The position numbers and the translations under genes were made by a program. From positions 1 to 64,000 of the forward strand of contig JNEN01000720.1 in assembly GCA_000697355.1 (NCBI GenBank): a stretch of DNA of 64,000 bases, written 5' to 3'. Below, in pieces: positions 24,368 to 37,451 of this stretch. Below the pieces are notes generated by a model. That model was not told the DNA's origin, ran no database searches, and worked only from the letters and a program-made list of their open reading frames with translations. The stretch is from Syncephalastrum monosporum B8922. Its lineage: Eukaryota > Mucoromycota > Mucoromycetes > Mucorales > Syncephalastraceae. How positions within the stretch are numbered: the first letter of the stretch is position 1; each line of letters begins with the position of its first letter.

Positions 24368-24850
24368 TATTCTCCTTTTTCCAGACGATTCCATCCGTCC
24401 ACCCCTCATTTATCCGCCACCCTCGGCCCTTTCCGCTCACTCGATTGTTTTATACGTACATAGCTTACCACCACTCTGTGGCTCCCTTCCTCCCTGTGCT
24501 CTTTCCCTTCCTTGCGCGCGCCACCGCCACCCACGATATTTCACTTGGTTCTTTCTCTCTTTTGTCTTTTTTTTTTCATGTTGATATGCTTTTCTCGTTC
24601 TTGCTTTTCTTTGCCTTACCATTCTATATGCTTTCTTCCTTTTGAATAATCTTATATTTCCTTATCCTATGAAATAAACCTACGCGGATGCTATGCCACA
24701 CCACTCGGCCACTGTCTGTCAAAATTAAAAAAAAAAAAAATGCAGGTACGATAAACTCAGCCAGAAGTAAGAAAAAAAAAAGACAAAAAAAAACTCAGTT
24801 AGAGACCAAACAGACCCATTTTTTTTTCTTTGGTTTTCAGCAGCACTTCC
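24368..24850. other. Intergenic: bHLH 3' UTR and UTP10 promoter
   Basis: T/C-rich downstream part, then poly-A and T runs (24725-24740, 24772-24793, 24820-24827) just before the UTP10 start. No gene seen. The TTTTCAG at 24835-24841 resembles a splice acceptor, so a 5' UTR intron is possible. Confidence 0.5.
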
Positions 24851-27800
24851 ATGTCCTTGCAAGCGCAGCTGAAGCAGCTCGGCACGGCCGATCTGCGTGG
24901 TACGAGCTCAGCTTCACTCAAGAACAAGGCGTCCTTTTTGTTCAGTGCTCGCCAAGCAGCCGATCAGGATCTCGACACCATTTATGCGATCGCCTACAAT
25001 GGCATCATGGAACTTGTGAATCTCGACGATCGTTTCGCTCCGTTCGAAAAGACCCTGTTCTCCGAGACAATGAAATCAGTCGATCGTGTGTTGCAGGTAA
25101 TCATGTCGAGAAAAGTGGAATCGCAGACTTTTTTTTATTGACTCGGCTCGGTGCATGGCTATAGACTGCCGAGGAAAACGCCAAATTGGACGAAAGCATT
25201 TCGCTATTTTTGAGACACTTGTCGCCCTACTTTCTGCTCAAGCCCGCTGGCAAGGCGATCGAGTGGCTGCTGCGCCGTTTCCGTGTCCATGAGTATAATC
25301 AAGACGCGATCATTGCGTGTATCCTGCCCTACCACGAAACAAAGTCGTTTGTCAAGATGGTCTCGCTCTTGAAATTCGAGTAAGTCCTGTCTATCTCGAA
25401 CAATGTTCAAAGCATGCATGCTCACTCCCAGTTACAGCAACGACACTATGTGGGAATGCCTGAAACCTGTTAAAACGAGTGAGCTTCCCCTGGACCGCAA
25501 GAATCTCGTCAAAGCCATGATCAAATACCGGTCTGTGATGGACTTTGTCTGCAAGACCGTCACCGATACGCCTGTGCCCTTCTCGACCCTGCACACCTTC
25601 TTTGCTGCCACGCTGACCCAGTTTGTCCTGGCCAAGCGCATCGACGCCAACATGACGACCGCCCTCCTGCCCTACCTTCTCAAGGCGCTTGAGGCCAAGC
25701 ATGTGCCCGAGTTGCAGATTGCAGGCTACATGATCCTGTCCCAGCTCGCCTCGCGTGCCGCCCTGAACGAGAAGGCCCTGCGCTCGCTCTCGGACACGTT
25801 GATCCGCAACCATACCAGGGCCCTCTACAGCTACTGCCTCTTGACCGTCGTTCACCTCGCCCAGTCCCAGGAGAGCTTTGACGGCCTATCGCGTAAATCC
25901 ACCGACAAGCTGCTCCGCATCCCCCGTTTCTGTGACGCTTTCCGCGACATTGCCACCAAGTACGCCGTCGACCGTTTCTTGATCACGATGATGCCGAGCC
26001 TGTGCAAGACCGCGCTGCATTCGCCTGAGCTCGTCGACCTTTTGAATGATCTGATCCTGCAAGACCTTCTGACAAGCGAGGTTATCCAGGCCCTTTGCCA
26101 CGCCAGTCTTCAGGGATATCTCGACTTAAACGCCAAGGATACTGAAACAAAGTCGCAGTACCTGCGGGCCTTACGTCCCATCATGGTCAACATCTCTCAG
26201 CGCCACACGAGTGAGCTTGATGCTGTGTTGTCGAGCCAGAAGGATATCCAGTCTGGTCCATTGTACGAGTTTGTTTCGACCGCTTTTGCCGGTACCAAGC
26301 ACCAGATTGTGGAGGAAGCGAGCACGACCTTGTTTGTCGGTCTCAACTCGCCGGCCGTGTCGACGCGCCTGCTCTCCATCAAGAAACTGATGGCTCTCAT
26401 GGATTCTGGCAAAGGCCCGTTTGACGAGGTAACTTTTGCTCAGATACTCACATAGTGCGCGTCCCTTTGCTTATCTGTTTTGCTAGACACCTGAAATCGT
26501 CGAGCAAGCCCTGCTGCAGTGCCTTACCAGTTTTAACGATCTGCTGACTTACACGATCCGCGACATCCCCAAGCAGCTTCTGGATCACGCCGACCCTGAA
26601 AAGGTCACTGCCGCTCTCGAGGCTTTGTTTGACTCGCCTGGCAGTTTCCGCTCTTCCCAAGCCGGATATGTGATGGAGTTCCTCATCAAGCACGTGAACA
26701 CCCGCTTTCCTAAGCTGCAGAAGCCCACCGCGCGCATGCTTGCGCTTTATATTTATTACGGTGATGACAAGAAGGTATCCAAGCTTGTAAGCAAGAATGA
26801 CAAAACAACTGCCAAGTGCAGTCCGCTCGTCAAGCAGACGGCCGCATGCCTCACCTCGAAGGATGCCCTTACTGCCTTCGCGTCGGCGCTCACCTCGCCG
26901 GCGGCCCTCGACTTGTGGAGCTCCATTCTCGAGAGAGACAGCGTCATGGATCGCGAGTTAGCGCTCTTAGTCGTCACCAAGGCCATGGCCCTGTTACCGG
27001 TCGATAAGCGCACCGTGGCCGCGTCGCGGATATTTGCGGCACTGTCCAAGGTCCTGGACGGCTCGCTCGGTGAACTGGTTTATGCACAGCAGGTGCCACC
27101 CAAGTATCGTATTGTGGTCAGCCTGGCCCACTCGGCTGTCAAGGAGATCGCCACGTACCTGCCTCGCCCGTCCGAGCCCGTCGACTGGGTCGCTGGCGCA
27201 GACAAGGTGGAGGATTACCGTCAGACGGTACTTGGTATCTACAAGCGCTGCATAGGCGGTCCTCGTGTGGGTGCCTTTGAGCCGGTTGTGACCGCCCTGT
27301 TGGAGAACCACCTCAAGTCGGATGCTCTTCCGTTCCTCCTCAGCGTTTGGTGCGACACAAGTAAGCATTCCATAAGCGACGATAATTCATGATGCTCATA
27401 TGTCACATTATAGACTGCAACAGTGCCACCCGTGCTCGTACACTCCAGATCACGTCGCTCTTTATTAAGCAATACAGTCCCTCTGACTGGCAGCACCTGT
27501 TGCCGGCACTGCTGACCGCCCTTGGCGACGAGGAAGCACTAGTCCGTCAAGAAGCCATACAGTGCGCCCAGCTCGTCGCAGATGCTTACCAGAAGTTCCA
27601 GATGCCTTCTGGTCCCAAAATGCATGATAATGGCAAGGTCAAAGGCGACAGCAAAAAGCCTGAGAAGGCACCCATCGTCTCCGCCGACGTCGTGTATGGC
27701 GCCAAGCTCGATATCCCCAACGTACGCTCGAATGACATGGCTCATTTTGTCGAGTACATGGTCTATCGTCACCGCGAACTCGCTGAAGACAAAGCCTATG

Positions 27801-30800
27801 TGTACATCTTGATCGAGAGCTTCATGGCTGATTGTGGCCAAGCCAACAAGACGCGCAAGACGCAGGTTTTGGATTTATTGCTCTACCACGTCAAGTCGGC
27901 CCCTACCAATGCTATCCGTCTGCAAATCCTGTCGCTTCTCAAGACTACGGTGGAGGTCCGAAAGCTCGAGATTCTCGCGCCTCTCCTTGAAAAGACGCTC
28001 GACGATGCCCGAACTGAGTTCGATAGCCAGCTCATTGTTCTCATTGTCCGCTGCTTCGTACCTGAAAATGCTTCCCAGTTGGGTCGCAAGGGCGACCGCG
28101 CCCTGCCCTTGTTCCTGCGCTTGCTGTCGGATAAAACAATTGAGGAGAAGACGGAAGACCACCTGTCGACGCGCCATCTCGCCATGGAGCAGCTCACGGG
28201 CGACTTCTTTGCTGGCCTTGGCCCTGCCGCGCAGAAGCCGATCTTCACCTCGCTCGTCCAGATTGCGACGAACGGTAACCAGGAAGACGTGCGTGCTGCC
28301 AAATCTGTGTTGACTACTGTTCCGATCCCTGCTAAGCTGTTCGAAGACGCGTTTGCCGAGTATGCCAAAGTACTCGTGCAGTCTTCCACGTCCGCCGACA
28401 TCCAGACCCAACCCAAGCGGGGCAAGAAAGCAAGACATGAGTAAGTAGATGCATGGCGTGTGCGATAGGAGTACTTATATCATGGGACTAGTTCTGACGC
28501 GTCTGAATCGGGTATCGATCTCTTTGAACTTGTGGCGCTTCTGGAGGTCATCGAGTCGCGCACTATCGAAGGCGACGCTGTCTTGGTGAAGCCCTTGTTC
28601 GATGTGCTGAGCGCGCTTGTCAACTCGGATCTGCGCGATGTCCCTATCTCGCTGGAATACATCAACCAGCTCCTCATGTCGGCCTTGACCCGTTATATCC
28701 ACTCGGCCCATGAATCGCAGACCCACATTGATGAGTCTGCTCTGCGCGTGGATACGGTCGTGCAGTGCATCCGCACCACAGGCAACCCGCAGACCCACAA
28801 TCAGGCGTTGCTGCTCATGGCGACGGTTGCTTCCATGTACCCCGAGAGTGTGCTGCACAACATCATGGCCGTATTTACCTTTATGGGTGCCAACGTGCTC
28901 CGCCAGGACGACAACTACAGCTTCCAGGTCATTCAGCAGACCCTGGAGAAGGTCATCCCCCCGCTTGTCTCGGCCGACCGCCACCAGAACGAGACGCATC
29001 ATGCGCTCGCGCTTCAGGTCAAGCCCATCATCAAGGTCTTTGTCGATGCGCTGTTCCATATCCCCAAGCACAGACGTCTTCCTCTTTTCACTGTCTTGGT
29101 GCGCACCTTGGGCGAGGACGAGTTCCTGTATTCGATCGTGTCGCTCCTGCTTGAAAAGTACGCGGCCAAGTTTGTCAAGAACGAAGAAGGCGCCGAAACC
29201 CTGGGCGAGTTCTGCCTGGCCATCAGCATGCAGTTCAGCCCCGTGACTCAGATGAAGGCCGTCCTGGCCCTCTTGGGTGGTGTCCTGGCCCTGCCCAACG
29301 AAAAGACGGACGACATGATGGACGAGGCCACGCTGTACAATGTCAACGAGCACTCGGAGAAGGAGCTCCGTCGCTACAAGTTGCTGGTGCTGAACTTTGC
29401 TCATCAGCTTCTCAGCTCCAAGGGCTTCTTGACCAAGATCATGGAACACATGAATATCGACGACGCGTTCGATTTGGTCATGCAACCCTACTTTATGCAA
29501 GGCATTGAGCAGCTGCTCAAGATCCACGCCTCATTCTCTGCCTTCCGTGACCAATACGCTGTCTCGGAGAATGCCAAGCCGGCTGTTACCAAGTTCTGGC
29601 GCGGCATGCTCAAGCACGTGTACGACGTCTTGGACAGAATCAACGCCCTGCTGCCCCTGGAGGCCTTTATCCGCGTTATCACCGAGCTGATCAAGCATGA
29701 TGATGTCATGATCCGCCGCAAGGCCATGGAGCTCTTCAACGAGCGCGTCAACGGTCTTGAGGGCGACGTGTCTGAAGCCGAGGAACAGGATCTGACTGGC
29801 ATGGTCAAGGAACTCGCCGTCCTCGTCGAGAAGGAGTCGGACGACACCGAATCTGTCATCAACAAGCAGTCTGCCCTGTTGTGTATCTCCTCTTTGGCCC
29901 GCCTTTCGGGCGAGTCGTTCCCCGCACCCTATATTGAGGCAATCCCGGTCATCATTGGCGAGCGATGTCTTATGCTTGCAAATGCTGAGGTCAAAGTCAG
30001 CAGTCTCGCTGCTCTCACTGTCATTTGGTAAGGAAGCTTAATGTGCTAGATGGGAATGAAATGCTTATCAACCACTCCTGCAGTCAAGAGACGGGTCCTC
30101 GCTCGGTGCCTCACCTGCCCAAGTTCATGCCACTCGTGCTGGATATTCTCAGCTCGACAATGCAAGCGGAGGAACCGAACGTCGTCTTGCAGCTGGCCGC
30201 CATTGGCAGTTTAGAGACCACGGTCGACGTCCTGCCGCACTTTATGAGCCCATATCTATCCAATATGCTGGCTGCTCTCCTGCATCCCTCCATTTACGCG
30301 AATGCCGGCCAAGGCCAAGGCGCTCTCGTTCACGAGAAGGCGGGCGAAGTGCTGGAAAAGATGGCCCACAAGATTCCTCCGCGTGTGCTGCTGGCGCCTG
30401 TGTTTGCGTTCTTCGAGAATGCGATCAAGAACGGAAAAGAGGTATGAAGGAAAAGATCAATAGAATAAGGGTTGCTCACTAGTGTATGCATAGGCTGTCC
30501 TGTCCCTGTACTCCATTGTGGCAGGCGCTGTTCGTGCCATGACACGCGATATGATGACTTCGCACCACAAGGCGCTGTTCAAGTTCTTCTTGCTGGCCTT
30601 TGATATCCGTCGCCGTCATCTTTTCAGCGAAGAGGATGTCGACACCCTGGAAGCGTCCATCATTGACGTCTTTTTGGCGCAGGTGATGAAGCTCAATGAG
30701 ACCTTGTTCAAGCCACTCTTCCTCAAGGTCATCGACTGGGCCACGATTGAGTTGGCCGAGGAAGCCGATAGCAAGGAAGTCCGTCAACGCACCATTTTCT

Positions 30801-31402
30801 TCTATCGCCTCGTCGATGCGCTCCTCGAGCGCCTCAAGTCCATCTTTGCGCCTTACTACGGCTACCTCATTGACGACGTCATTCAGCGTCTGGAGCGCTT
30901 CCAGCGTGGCGAGGAGGAACCCGATCTTCTGTGGCAGTACCTGATCAAGTCTCTTACAAAGTCGTTTGCCTACGACAAGGACAACCTGTGGAGTGCGGCC
31001 AAGTACGACACTATCCTCAACCCTGTGCTCGAGCAGATGAACGTCTTCAAGGAGGAAGAGGCACCCGATGCTTATTTGGCCCGTATCAAGACATATCTGG
31101 TGCCGTGCGTGGGCCAGATGGCCACTACCGTGGCAAGCGATACCTTGTGGAAGCCATTGAACCAAAAGGTGCTACTCAAAACGCGCGACGACTCACCCGA
31201 GGTCCGTCTTGCTGCCCTCATGTGTATCGAGGAATTCTACGTGCGTCTGGGTGAAGAATGGCTTCTCTTCTTGGCGGAGAGCATCTCATACTTGGCCGAG
31301 CTTATGGAAGACGACGACCCCCGCGTCGAGAAGATGGTGCAGCAAGTCAATTCGGAGATTGAGGTGCATCTCGGTGAAAAATTGGACAAGTTCTTTACAT
31401 AA
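24851..31402 (+). CDS. UTP10: U3 snoRNP protein UTP10/HEATR1
   Basis: Large HEAT-repeat scaffold of the t-UTP subcomplex of the small-subunit processome. It acts in the nucleolus in pre-18S rRNA processing and rDNA transcription. Eight exons: 24851-25096, 25165-25379, 25432-26428, 26487-27360, 27414-28440, 28492-30027, 30084-30441, 30494-31402, about 2053 aa, near human HEATR1 (2144). The N-terminus carries the diagnostic string LFLRHLSPYFLLKPAGKAIE, then RRFRVHEYNQDA and ILPYHETKSFVKMV. The remainder is a long array of helical repeats. The C-terminus has the BP28CT region, ending in SEIEVHLGEKLDKFFT. Exon 3 has tandem acceptors six bases apart (after 25430 or 25436), both in frame. Codon use is G/C-biased, as expected for a well-expressed gene. 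Confidence 0.95.
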
Positions 31403-31684
31403 GCAAGCTGCATAGGATTTATTTACTTCTAGATTGGCCATATAAAAAAAAAATGCTTGGTTTGTCTGCTATATACAAAGCATATTAAAGGAAAAAGAAC
31501 AGAAAAAGAAGAAAGGGGGGCATGTTCTTTGCTCTATCTTTGCTGTGTGGCCGAACGAGCGTCAAGAGGCTGGGAGGCGGGGGGTGAGGGAGGAATGAAA
31601 TATGTCGTAGTAATGTAGCGTTTGCATGTAGAGTAGGAATTTTTGCATGTACATATGGAACCTTGGAGCATAGTCGCATCACAA

Positions 31685-34133
31685 CTACTGTTGCTGATTA
31701 TGCGGCTGAGGCTGGTGCGGCGTGGACTGACCTGACGACGACGATGTCGCGTCTGGGAAGTAAGGGCAAAAATTGCTTGAGCCAAAGTAGTCCTGATACT
31801 GGAAGAAATCAGAAGTGACCTCGGCTGGATTGGAGGTCGCCGCTTGGAAGTTGAGCATCAATTGTGTCGCAGACGTGACAAAGTTGGATACTGGCGGCGT
31901 ATGCGATACAGGTGACTGATGCAATGCATAGGTAGAAGAAGAAGGCGACGGCTGTGGGGACTGCTGCGCCGGTGATGGATGGTGGTGGTGGTGGTGGTGG
32001 TGTTGTGGGTGATGCGGATGGTTGGATAAAAGAGACGAAGACGACGATGGCGTCACTGCCATAGGAGCCATAGTCGTATTGGAGCTACTGCTGACACTGG
32101 CTGTTGGCTGAGTCGGCGAGTATGATACATCCACATGGTCTTCCTGGATCCGTTTCTGCCGTTTTTTCTTTTTCTTGTGCTTTTCTTCAGACCCAGACTT
32201 CTTGCTCTTCTTTTTCTTCTTTTTCTTTTTACCGCTACTGCCTTCGTAGCGCTGTCGTTTCTTAATCGTATCTGTCTTCATCGAGAGCGGTCGCTTTTCT
32301 TGATGGAGCTTATAGCTAGAAAAAAGTTAGACGTCTGGTGGTCGGAGTAATTCACGTAATACTTACTAGAGACCGCACGCATTGCACAAGGGTGCACCCT
32401 CACCATCGCGTCTCCAAAGTGGCGTGTTATTTGTACCGCAGTTGGAACAGGTGATTTTGGGAGTCAAGTCTTCACGCGTTTCCTTGCGGGGATTGTTCGG
32501 ACGCAGAGACTTCGGCCGGGGTGCATTATGTAACTTTTGACTAAAATAGAATTATGGTTAGTGATACCCACGATTCCAACGGCATCCGTGAAACATACTA
32601 GAGACCACATGCATTGCACAATAATTCGTCTTCATTCGATCTGCGCCAGAGAGGCGTACTCGTTGCGCCGCAGTTGGTGCAAATCGGTGTGTCGTCCGAA
32701 GAGGCGTCCGAATCCGAATCGGAAGAAGTGTCGTCGTCGCTGTCATCGTCCGTGCTATCATCATCGTCGTCGTCCGAGAGAACGTCGCTGGCAGCCGACT
32801 TGAGTCGTGGATCCGTGTCCTCATACCCGACACCGATGCGCTGTATATTGCGACCGGAGGCCATTGTGTTGGGAGCTGTCTGAGGCGGCGGCGGCGTGGA
32901 ATGCAGCTGCTTTGGATCGCCATCGAACATACCAGCTTCTGCGAGTAAACTCATAATATGCTGTTGCTGAACCGGAATTGTCTCATCGCCTGGTGTCTGG
33001 TGATGCTCTTGCTGTCGGGGAGTGTAGCTAGAGATACACAGTAATCAGTACAAAGTAGACTGACGCATGCCTTCAATAGCTCACCTATGCTGCATGGATG
33101 CGCTATAAGAAGTCATCATGTGAGACGATTCAGCCGTAGAATGGTATGAGGTAGCATGTGGAAGTTGCTGATGGTGATGCAATGGCTGCTGGTGATCGTA
33201 GAGCTTATTTCCGAGCGTAGCCGAGGGTGGTGGGGGCATGGACCCTCCCGTCGTCATATAAAGGGCGTTGCTCTCCGGGTGTGTTTGCCGAGACGTGGGC
33301 GAGAGGGGACTGGTGACAGAAAACGACGCCATACGATCGACGAGCATATTCTGTTGATCTAGCAAGGAAGCTGCTCCGTGGTCCTCGAAATCCATCGAGA
33401 GCGCTGCCTGAAGTGACTGTGCTGATTCTGCCAGTATAGAGGCTGTATCGAAAGCGGCTGACCTAGGCGAATGTTGCTGTTCTTGCTGTAGGTGCGATTG
33501 AGGGTGCCGTTGCGAAGTTTGTTCTGTTTGAGCCCATTCAGGGGTACCGTGGTCATGTTGGAGAGACCTAGCGGGATGGCTAAGGAGCTCGTCGATATTC
33601 ATTTCGCTAGACTGCTGCATCATCAAAGGAGCGGAAGGTGACAGTGGCTGGTGAGGTTGCTGCTGTTGGTGGTGCATCATCATAGTGGGCGTGTGTATAT
33701 TTGGATGCTGCGTCTGGTTGGAATGAACGTGCTGGTGCTGGTACTGCTGATGATGATATTGAGCGGATGGTTGTGACAGAGGAGGTGGCCGAACAACTTG
33801 CTTTTTCTTCATCTTTGCTGGTTTTTTCTTCGGTTCATGGCCATACCAGAACTGTTTTCCAATAGATTCCAGATCGAAACCTCCACGATCGAGGACATGC
33901 GCGGTATTCTCCTTCAAGCCAGTGAAATGACCATGAGCGCCACTGCGATTCATGAGTTGATGGCGAAACCAAAGTCGCCATGAGAGATTTTCTAAACGAG
34001 ATCCATGTTCAAGAGCGTTCGACACTTTGTGGATGACTCGCCAAGCTTGGGTGATATCATCCTCGCATTCTACTTGGGAGAAGGACGAGAAAGGCGCGTG
34101 GTCGTTCTTGACCTTGAGAACCAAGGGTGCCAT
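31685..34133 (-). CDS. Two-finger GATA transcription factor with DUF1752
   Basis: Predicted DNA-binding regulator of about 760 aa. Exons: 34133-33085, 33027-32599, 32540-32367, 32315-31685. The N-terminus contains [16 protein letters not shown], the fungal GATA N-terminal domain (DUF1752) known from nitrogen regulators such as AreA. After a Gln/His/Ser-rich region come two class IV fingers: CTNC-x17-CNACGLY and CSNC-x17-CNACGLYYKLH, each split from its basic tail by an intron after CGLY. The linker (about 30 residues) has no cysteine, unlike the Cys-rich linker of the iron regulators SreA, Fep1 and Urbs1. The C-terminus has Lys-rich stretches and a run of eight His. Paired fingers recall iron regulators, DUF1752 recalls nitrogen regulators; the role is not settled. 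GATA motifs upstream suggest autoregulation. Confidence 0.88.
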
Positions 34134-34134
34134 A

Positions 34135-34141
34135 AGATAAG
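34135..34141 (+). promoter_or_regulatory. GATA site next to GATA-factor start
   Basis: AGATAAG lies immediately upstream of the GATA-factor ATG (34133, minus strand). It fits the HGATAR core bound by fungal GATA factors. Autoregulation is inference. Confidence 0.4.
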
Positions 34142-34288
34142 AAAAACAATTAGAACGGCAGGTCACGCTATTATTGTTGTCTTGCCGCGGGATGTAAGGT
34201 TGCCGCACATGTGTGGCCCGCCCGACCGCTCTCGTGGGCGGGGATCTTTTTGTGGTCCTTTTTTTCCTATGCTTCTTCCAGTCGGAAG

Positions 34289-34331
34289 ATCTGATAAATA
34301 ATTAGGGATTATCAATCTCCGCATCAGATAA
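34289..34331 (+). promoter_or_regulatory. Two ATCWGATAA-type GATA boxes
   Basis: ATCTGATAA at 34289-34297 and ATCAGATAA at 34323-34331, with a reverse GATAA core between them (near 34310). Both match ATCWGATAA, the consensus described for iron-regulatory GATA factors of fungi. They lie 156-198 bp upstream of the two-finger GATA factor's ATG. Binding is untested. Confidence 0.5.
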
Positions 34332-35372
34332 GCGAAATATACGTCTATTTGGCAATATGTCAACTCCCTGACAGGTTTAGGATGCACTGATCCTATTTCC
34401 CCTTTATTTCGAGTAAAGTATCTACTATACTTAGTAAGTAAGTGGCATTCTCTTGGCTGTATCACGACTCATTTCCACATGCGTGTTTTGGATCTCGCTG
34501 TGACTCAGCGCACCGCACACCGAAATCGTTGCATCTGTCAAAAAATTATATTTAACCCAGCTAATAATGCGCCAATGATTGTTGATTTCTGCCCGTTAAA
34601 AATATCATACGTGTATTCCCCTTCTGAATGCCTATCAGTCATGGGTTAGCGTGTATACGTATAAGGACTGCATCCAGAACTTTAAAGAACTGTATAGAAT
34701 GGAAAATATTGTGTTTTGAAGGTTAAAAAATTTTATCAGGCTCCCCTTCTTACATCAGCATGCCAGCAACCTGACTCCGAGAAATCTGTAATTTACACAC
34801 TCGCAGCTACTTCACCGCAAACCAATGAAGATCCCTACCCCACTCTGGCTCGCTCGGCATCAAGAATATCGAGCGTGACATTTCGGCAACAAAGCCGTGT
34901 GTGCATCAATTTCAGTGCTCGCACCATCTAGTAGAAATACTCGCCATTAACGTGTGAGACAGCCGTTCCCCTTCTGTGCGTTACTTGAATCAAATGCACA
35001 GCTCTAACATGTGCTCGGACGCAGCGAGTAGATGGCCATTACGTAACTAAAAGTTTTGCAACAACTGCAAGTGAATTATCAGCGCCCACTTTTACTTACG
35101 TTGTAATCATAAGGTGATAATGGTGTTGGACGCTTAAAGATTCCAATAAACATAAACGAGACGGGAACTAAAAGATCCTGGACAGAAGAGTAAGAATTAA
35201 AGCGAGAAAGAGGCGTTTGATCCTAATTGAGGCTATGATCACCTTCTGTACCAAGATGCATCCACAATAGTTTTCTTTTCCATTCCTCTTTTCATTTCTC
35301 CTCCATAGCATCGGTAGTATATACTCTTGATGAGATGATATTATATTATATGTATAAATTTTAGAAAGTACT

Positions 35373-37316
35373 CTAGAACTCAAAAGTCTCGTGGTGGGCA
35401 TGCCAGTGGCGCTTGAATGCCTGATTCAGAACGCCGCTCATAAATTGGTCTGAGCCGCAGGTATGCACCCAAACATCTTCATGCGGTATGCCTGTCATCC
35501 CGTCTGCGATTGTCTGCATGCACTGCGGAATATCAGGACGACCGCCAAAAGTGACATGGCAACCCTCCAGATTTTCGAACCAGTGGCCGCCCTCCTTGTA
35601 AAGGTGTTTCTGCTCTTCCCGCGTTACATAAACATCCACCCGCAGCTGAATCGGTTGCTTGGCGCCAGCTGCCTGATCGCAACAATACATGAAGAGATCC
35701 ATAAACGGGTCTAGCTCATCTGCATACAGCCCAATAAAGTATAAGCTTTCTTGTAATGACATCATTATAGCACCGCTTACCCAACGTTCTGACAGCCCAG
35801 ATTAAGTGCACTTGCTCGGTTCGGACCGTCTGAATCCCCGCTGCACGACGTTCCACAGCGTCTTTGATGATGGTCAAGGCGGGTGTGATACCAATACCGG
35901 CAGCAAAGCAGATCACGACGGGGGAATCTTGGAACTCGAGGCGCGGCCCATACGGACCATCCACCCGCACATTCATATCTTCCGTGAGAGTCTCGGTGTA
36001 TTTGCCCAAGGCCTTAATGTGAAGCGAAGCCGCCGTCTTGTCGCTGTCTAACGCCACGTGGCGCCGGCGCACACCGAAAGTCTCTTCCACGTCGTTCGCG
36101 GTCTTCTCATCCACCATGGCGATGCCTGTCTTTTTCTCGGCTCCACTAACGGCCACGCGCTCCTCTGGTACCGATGAAGAGTCCTGCTGCTGGCCAAACA
36201 CCTCAGAGATGGTCATCGGATGCCAGTTCAGGTAGCTGAAATAATCCTTGATGCTGCGTGTGCGCTTCACCAGCGAGATGAAAACGTATTGGCCAGGATG
36301 ATACGAGCGCAGGCGTTCGTACTCGAACAGAACACGTGTAATACCAGGGTTGACACTGGATGGGCTGGTGCGGTGATTGATAGCCGGTTCGACGCTGATC
36401 GTGTTGACCTTGCAAACCCAGGATTGATACGAGCGCCAGCACCGATCGAAAAACCAGAGAATCACCGTCGGAATAAAGTAGTAGAAACAAGCCACCTCGT
36501 GCCAGCAGGCCGCAATGATGGCAATGATGATACCCACGATATGCATGTAGTAGAACACCTCAAAGAATCTGCGGCGAACCCACTCGAAAGATGTGCAAAA
36601 GATGATAAGGAAGCCGATCATAGCGATAGTACCAGTGCCTTGTTCGATATCCCAGAAAAGAGTGGCCTTGGCATCACCGCCCTTCAGGTAACCTTTGTAC
36701 CTATCGAAATCAAGCGTTAATAGGTCTGTATGAGGACCACTGGAGCAGTAAAAGCTACTTACATACGCCACACAAAGTGAGGAACAAATTCGCAGAAGCC
36801 GATACGTGCGATCCATCGGTGGAACGGAATCAGGCCTTCGAAAGTCATACCGGACATTCTGGTAACGATGGTATTTCGCGAGCCGAGAACAAACACCATA
36901 CTCCAATTCACCATTCCGATGTAGGCTGCGCGGCGGTCCATCATACCAATTCCTATGGATGCTTGCGGGAAGCTAGTAACACTGTCCGCGTACTGGAACG
37001 GCGCCAGGAACATGAAGATCAGGTTGAAAACGATCAGTACAAAGACTCCAAGGATATGCTTAATAGGAATCATGGTTGTGACGAAAGGAATAGGGACCAC
37101 ATATTCGAGGAATACAGGCAGGCCCACGCGTGACATGCGTTGATGCCATGCTGTGGCGGCGCCCGTCTTGCCAAGGAGACGTTCACGTCGGGCCAGGTAA
37201 CGCAGCAGACGATTCGTCTGCGTAAAGATGCAGTACAGTGCAAAGATACCCCAGCAAAAGAAGGCATATATGTAGCCTGGTTTGTGGAAGTCTTTGCTCG
37301 TGTTTAATGGCTCCAT
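35373..37316 (-). CDS. Ferric reductase (FRE-type flavocytochrome)
   Basis: Membrane reductase that moves electrons from NADPH through FAD and two hemes to extracellular Fe3+ (or Cu2+), feeding iron uptake. Three exons: 37316-36763, 36700-35781, 35749-35373, about 616 aa. The N-terminal helices carry two His-x13-His heme pairs: in FHRWIARIGFCEFVPH and in MHIVGIIIAIIAACWH. The FAD site is HPGQYVFIS with HPMTIS. The NADPH site is CFAAGIGITPAL, and the C-terminal CGSDQFM motif is present. A poorly conserved linker of about 60 residues sits between the FAD and NAD parts. Start: Met 37316; an in-frame Met at 37418 would add 34 hydrophobic residues, possibly a signal. No EF-hands, so this is not a Ca-regulated NOX. 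The promoter has two ATCAGATAA boxes. Confidence 0.92.
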
Positions 37317-37442
37317 ACCGTGGTGCAAGCGCCCGGTACATACGGTGCCTTTATTATGGTGTATATATACAAATTTAGAAAATAAAAAAAGTCGAGCGAT
37401 CAAGGTCAGCGGGAACAAAAAGAAAAAAGGGAAAAATGACCA

Positions 37443-37451
37443 TTATCTGAT
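37443..37451 (-). promoter_or_regulatory. ATCAGATAA box upstream of ferric reductase
   Basis: TTATCTGAT on the plus strand is ATCAGATAA in the gene's orientation, about 130 bp upstream of the ferric reductase ATG. A one-mismatch copy follows at 37465-37473. It matches the iron-GATA consensus ATCWGATAA. Confidence 0.5.

Larger units (their letters stand above)
34134..35372. other. GATA-factor upstream region / ferric reductase 3' end
   Basis: About 1.2 kb without a supported gene. The left 200 bp is the GATA-factor promoter, with several GATA cores. The rest is A/T-rich and should include the ferric reductase terminator. Confidence 0.55.

Noticed and set aside
28475..29527. 350-codon minus-strand frame inside UTP10
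   Set aside because: Shadow of a G/C-rich, codon-biased exon; the plus strand encodes conserved UTP10 helices throughout.
31403..31684. Hidden gene between UTP10 and the GATA factor
   Set aside because: Only 282 bp between convergent stops, with poly-A and purine runs; it fits two 3' UTRs.
35373..37316. NADPH oxidase (NoxA-type)
   Set aside because: Heme and flavin motifs are shared by both, but helix layout and the long variable linker fit the FRE ferric reductase group; no EF-hands, and GATA iron boxes lie upstream.
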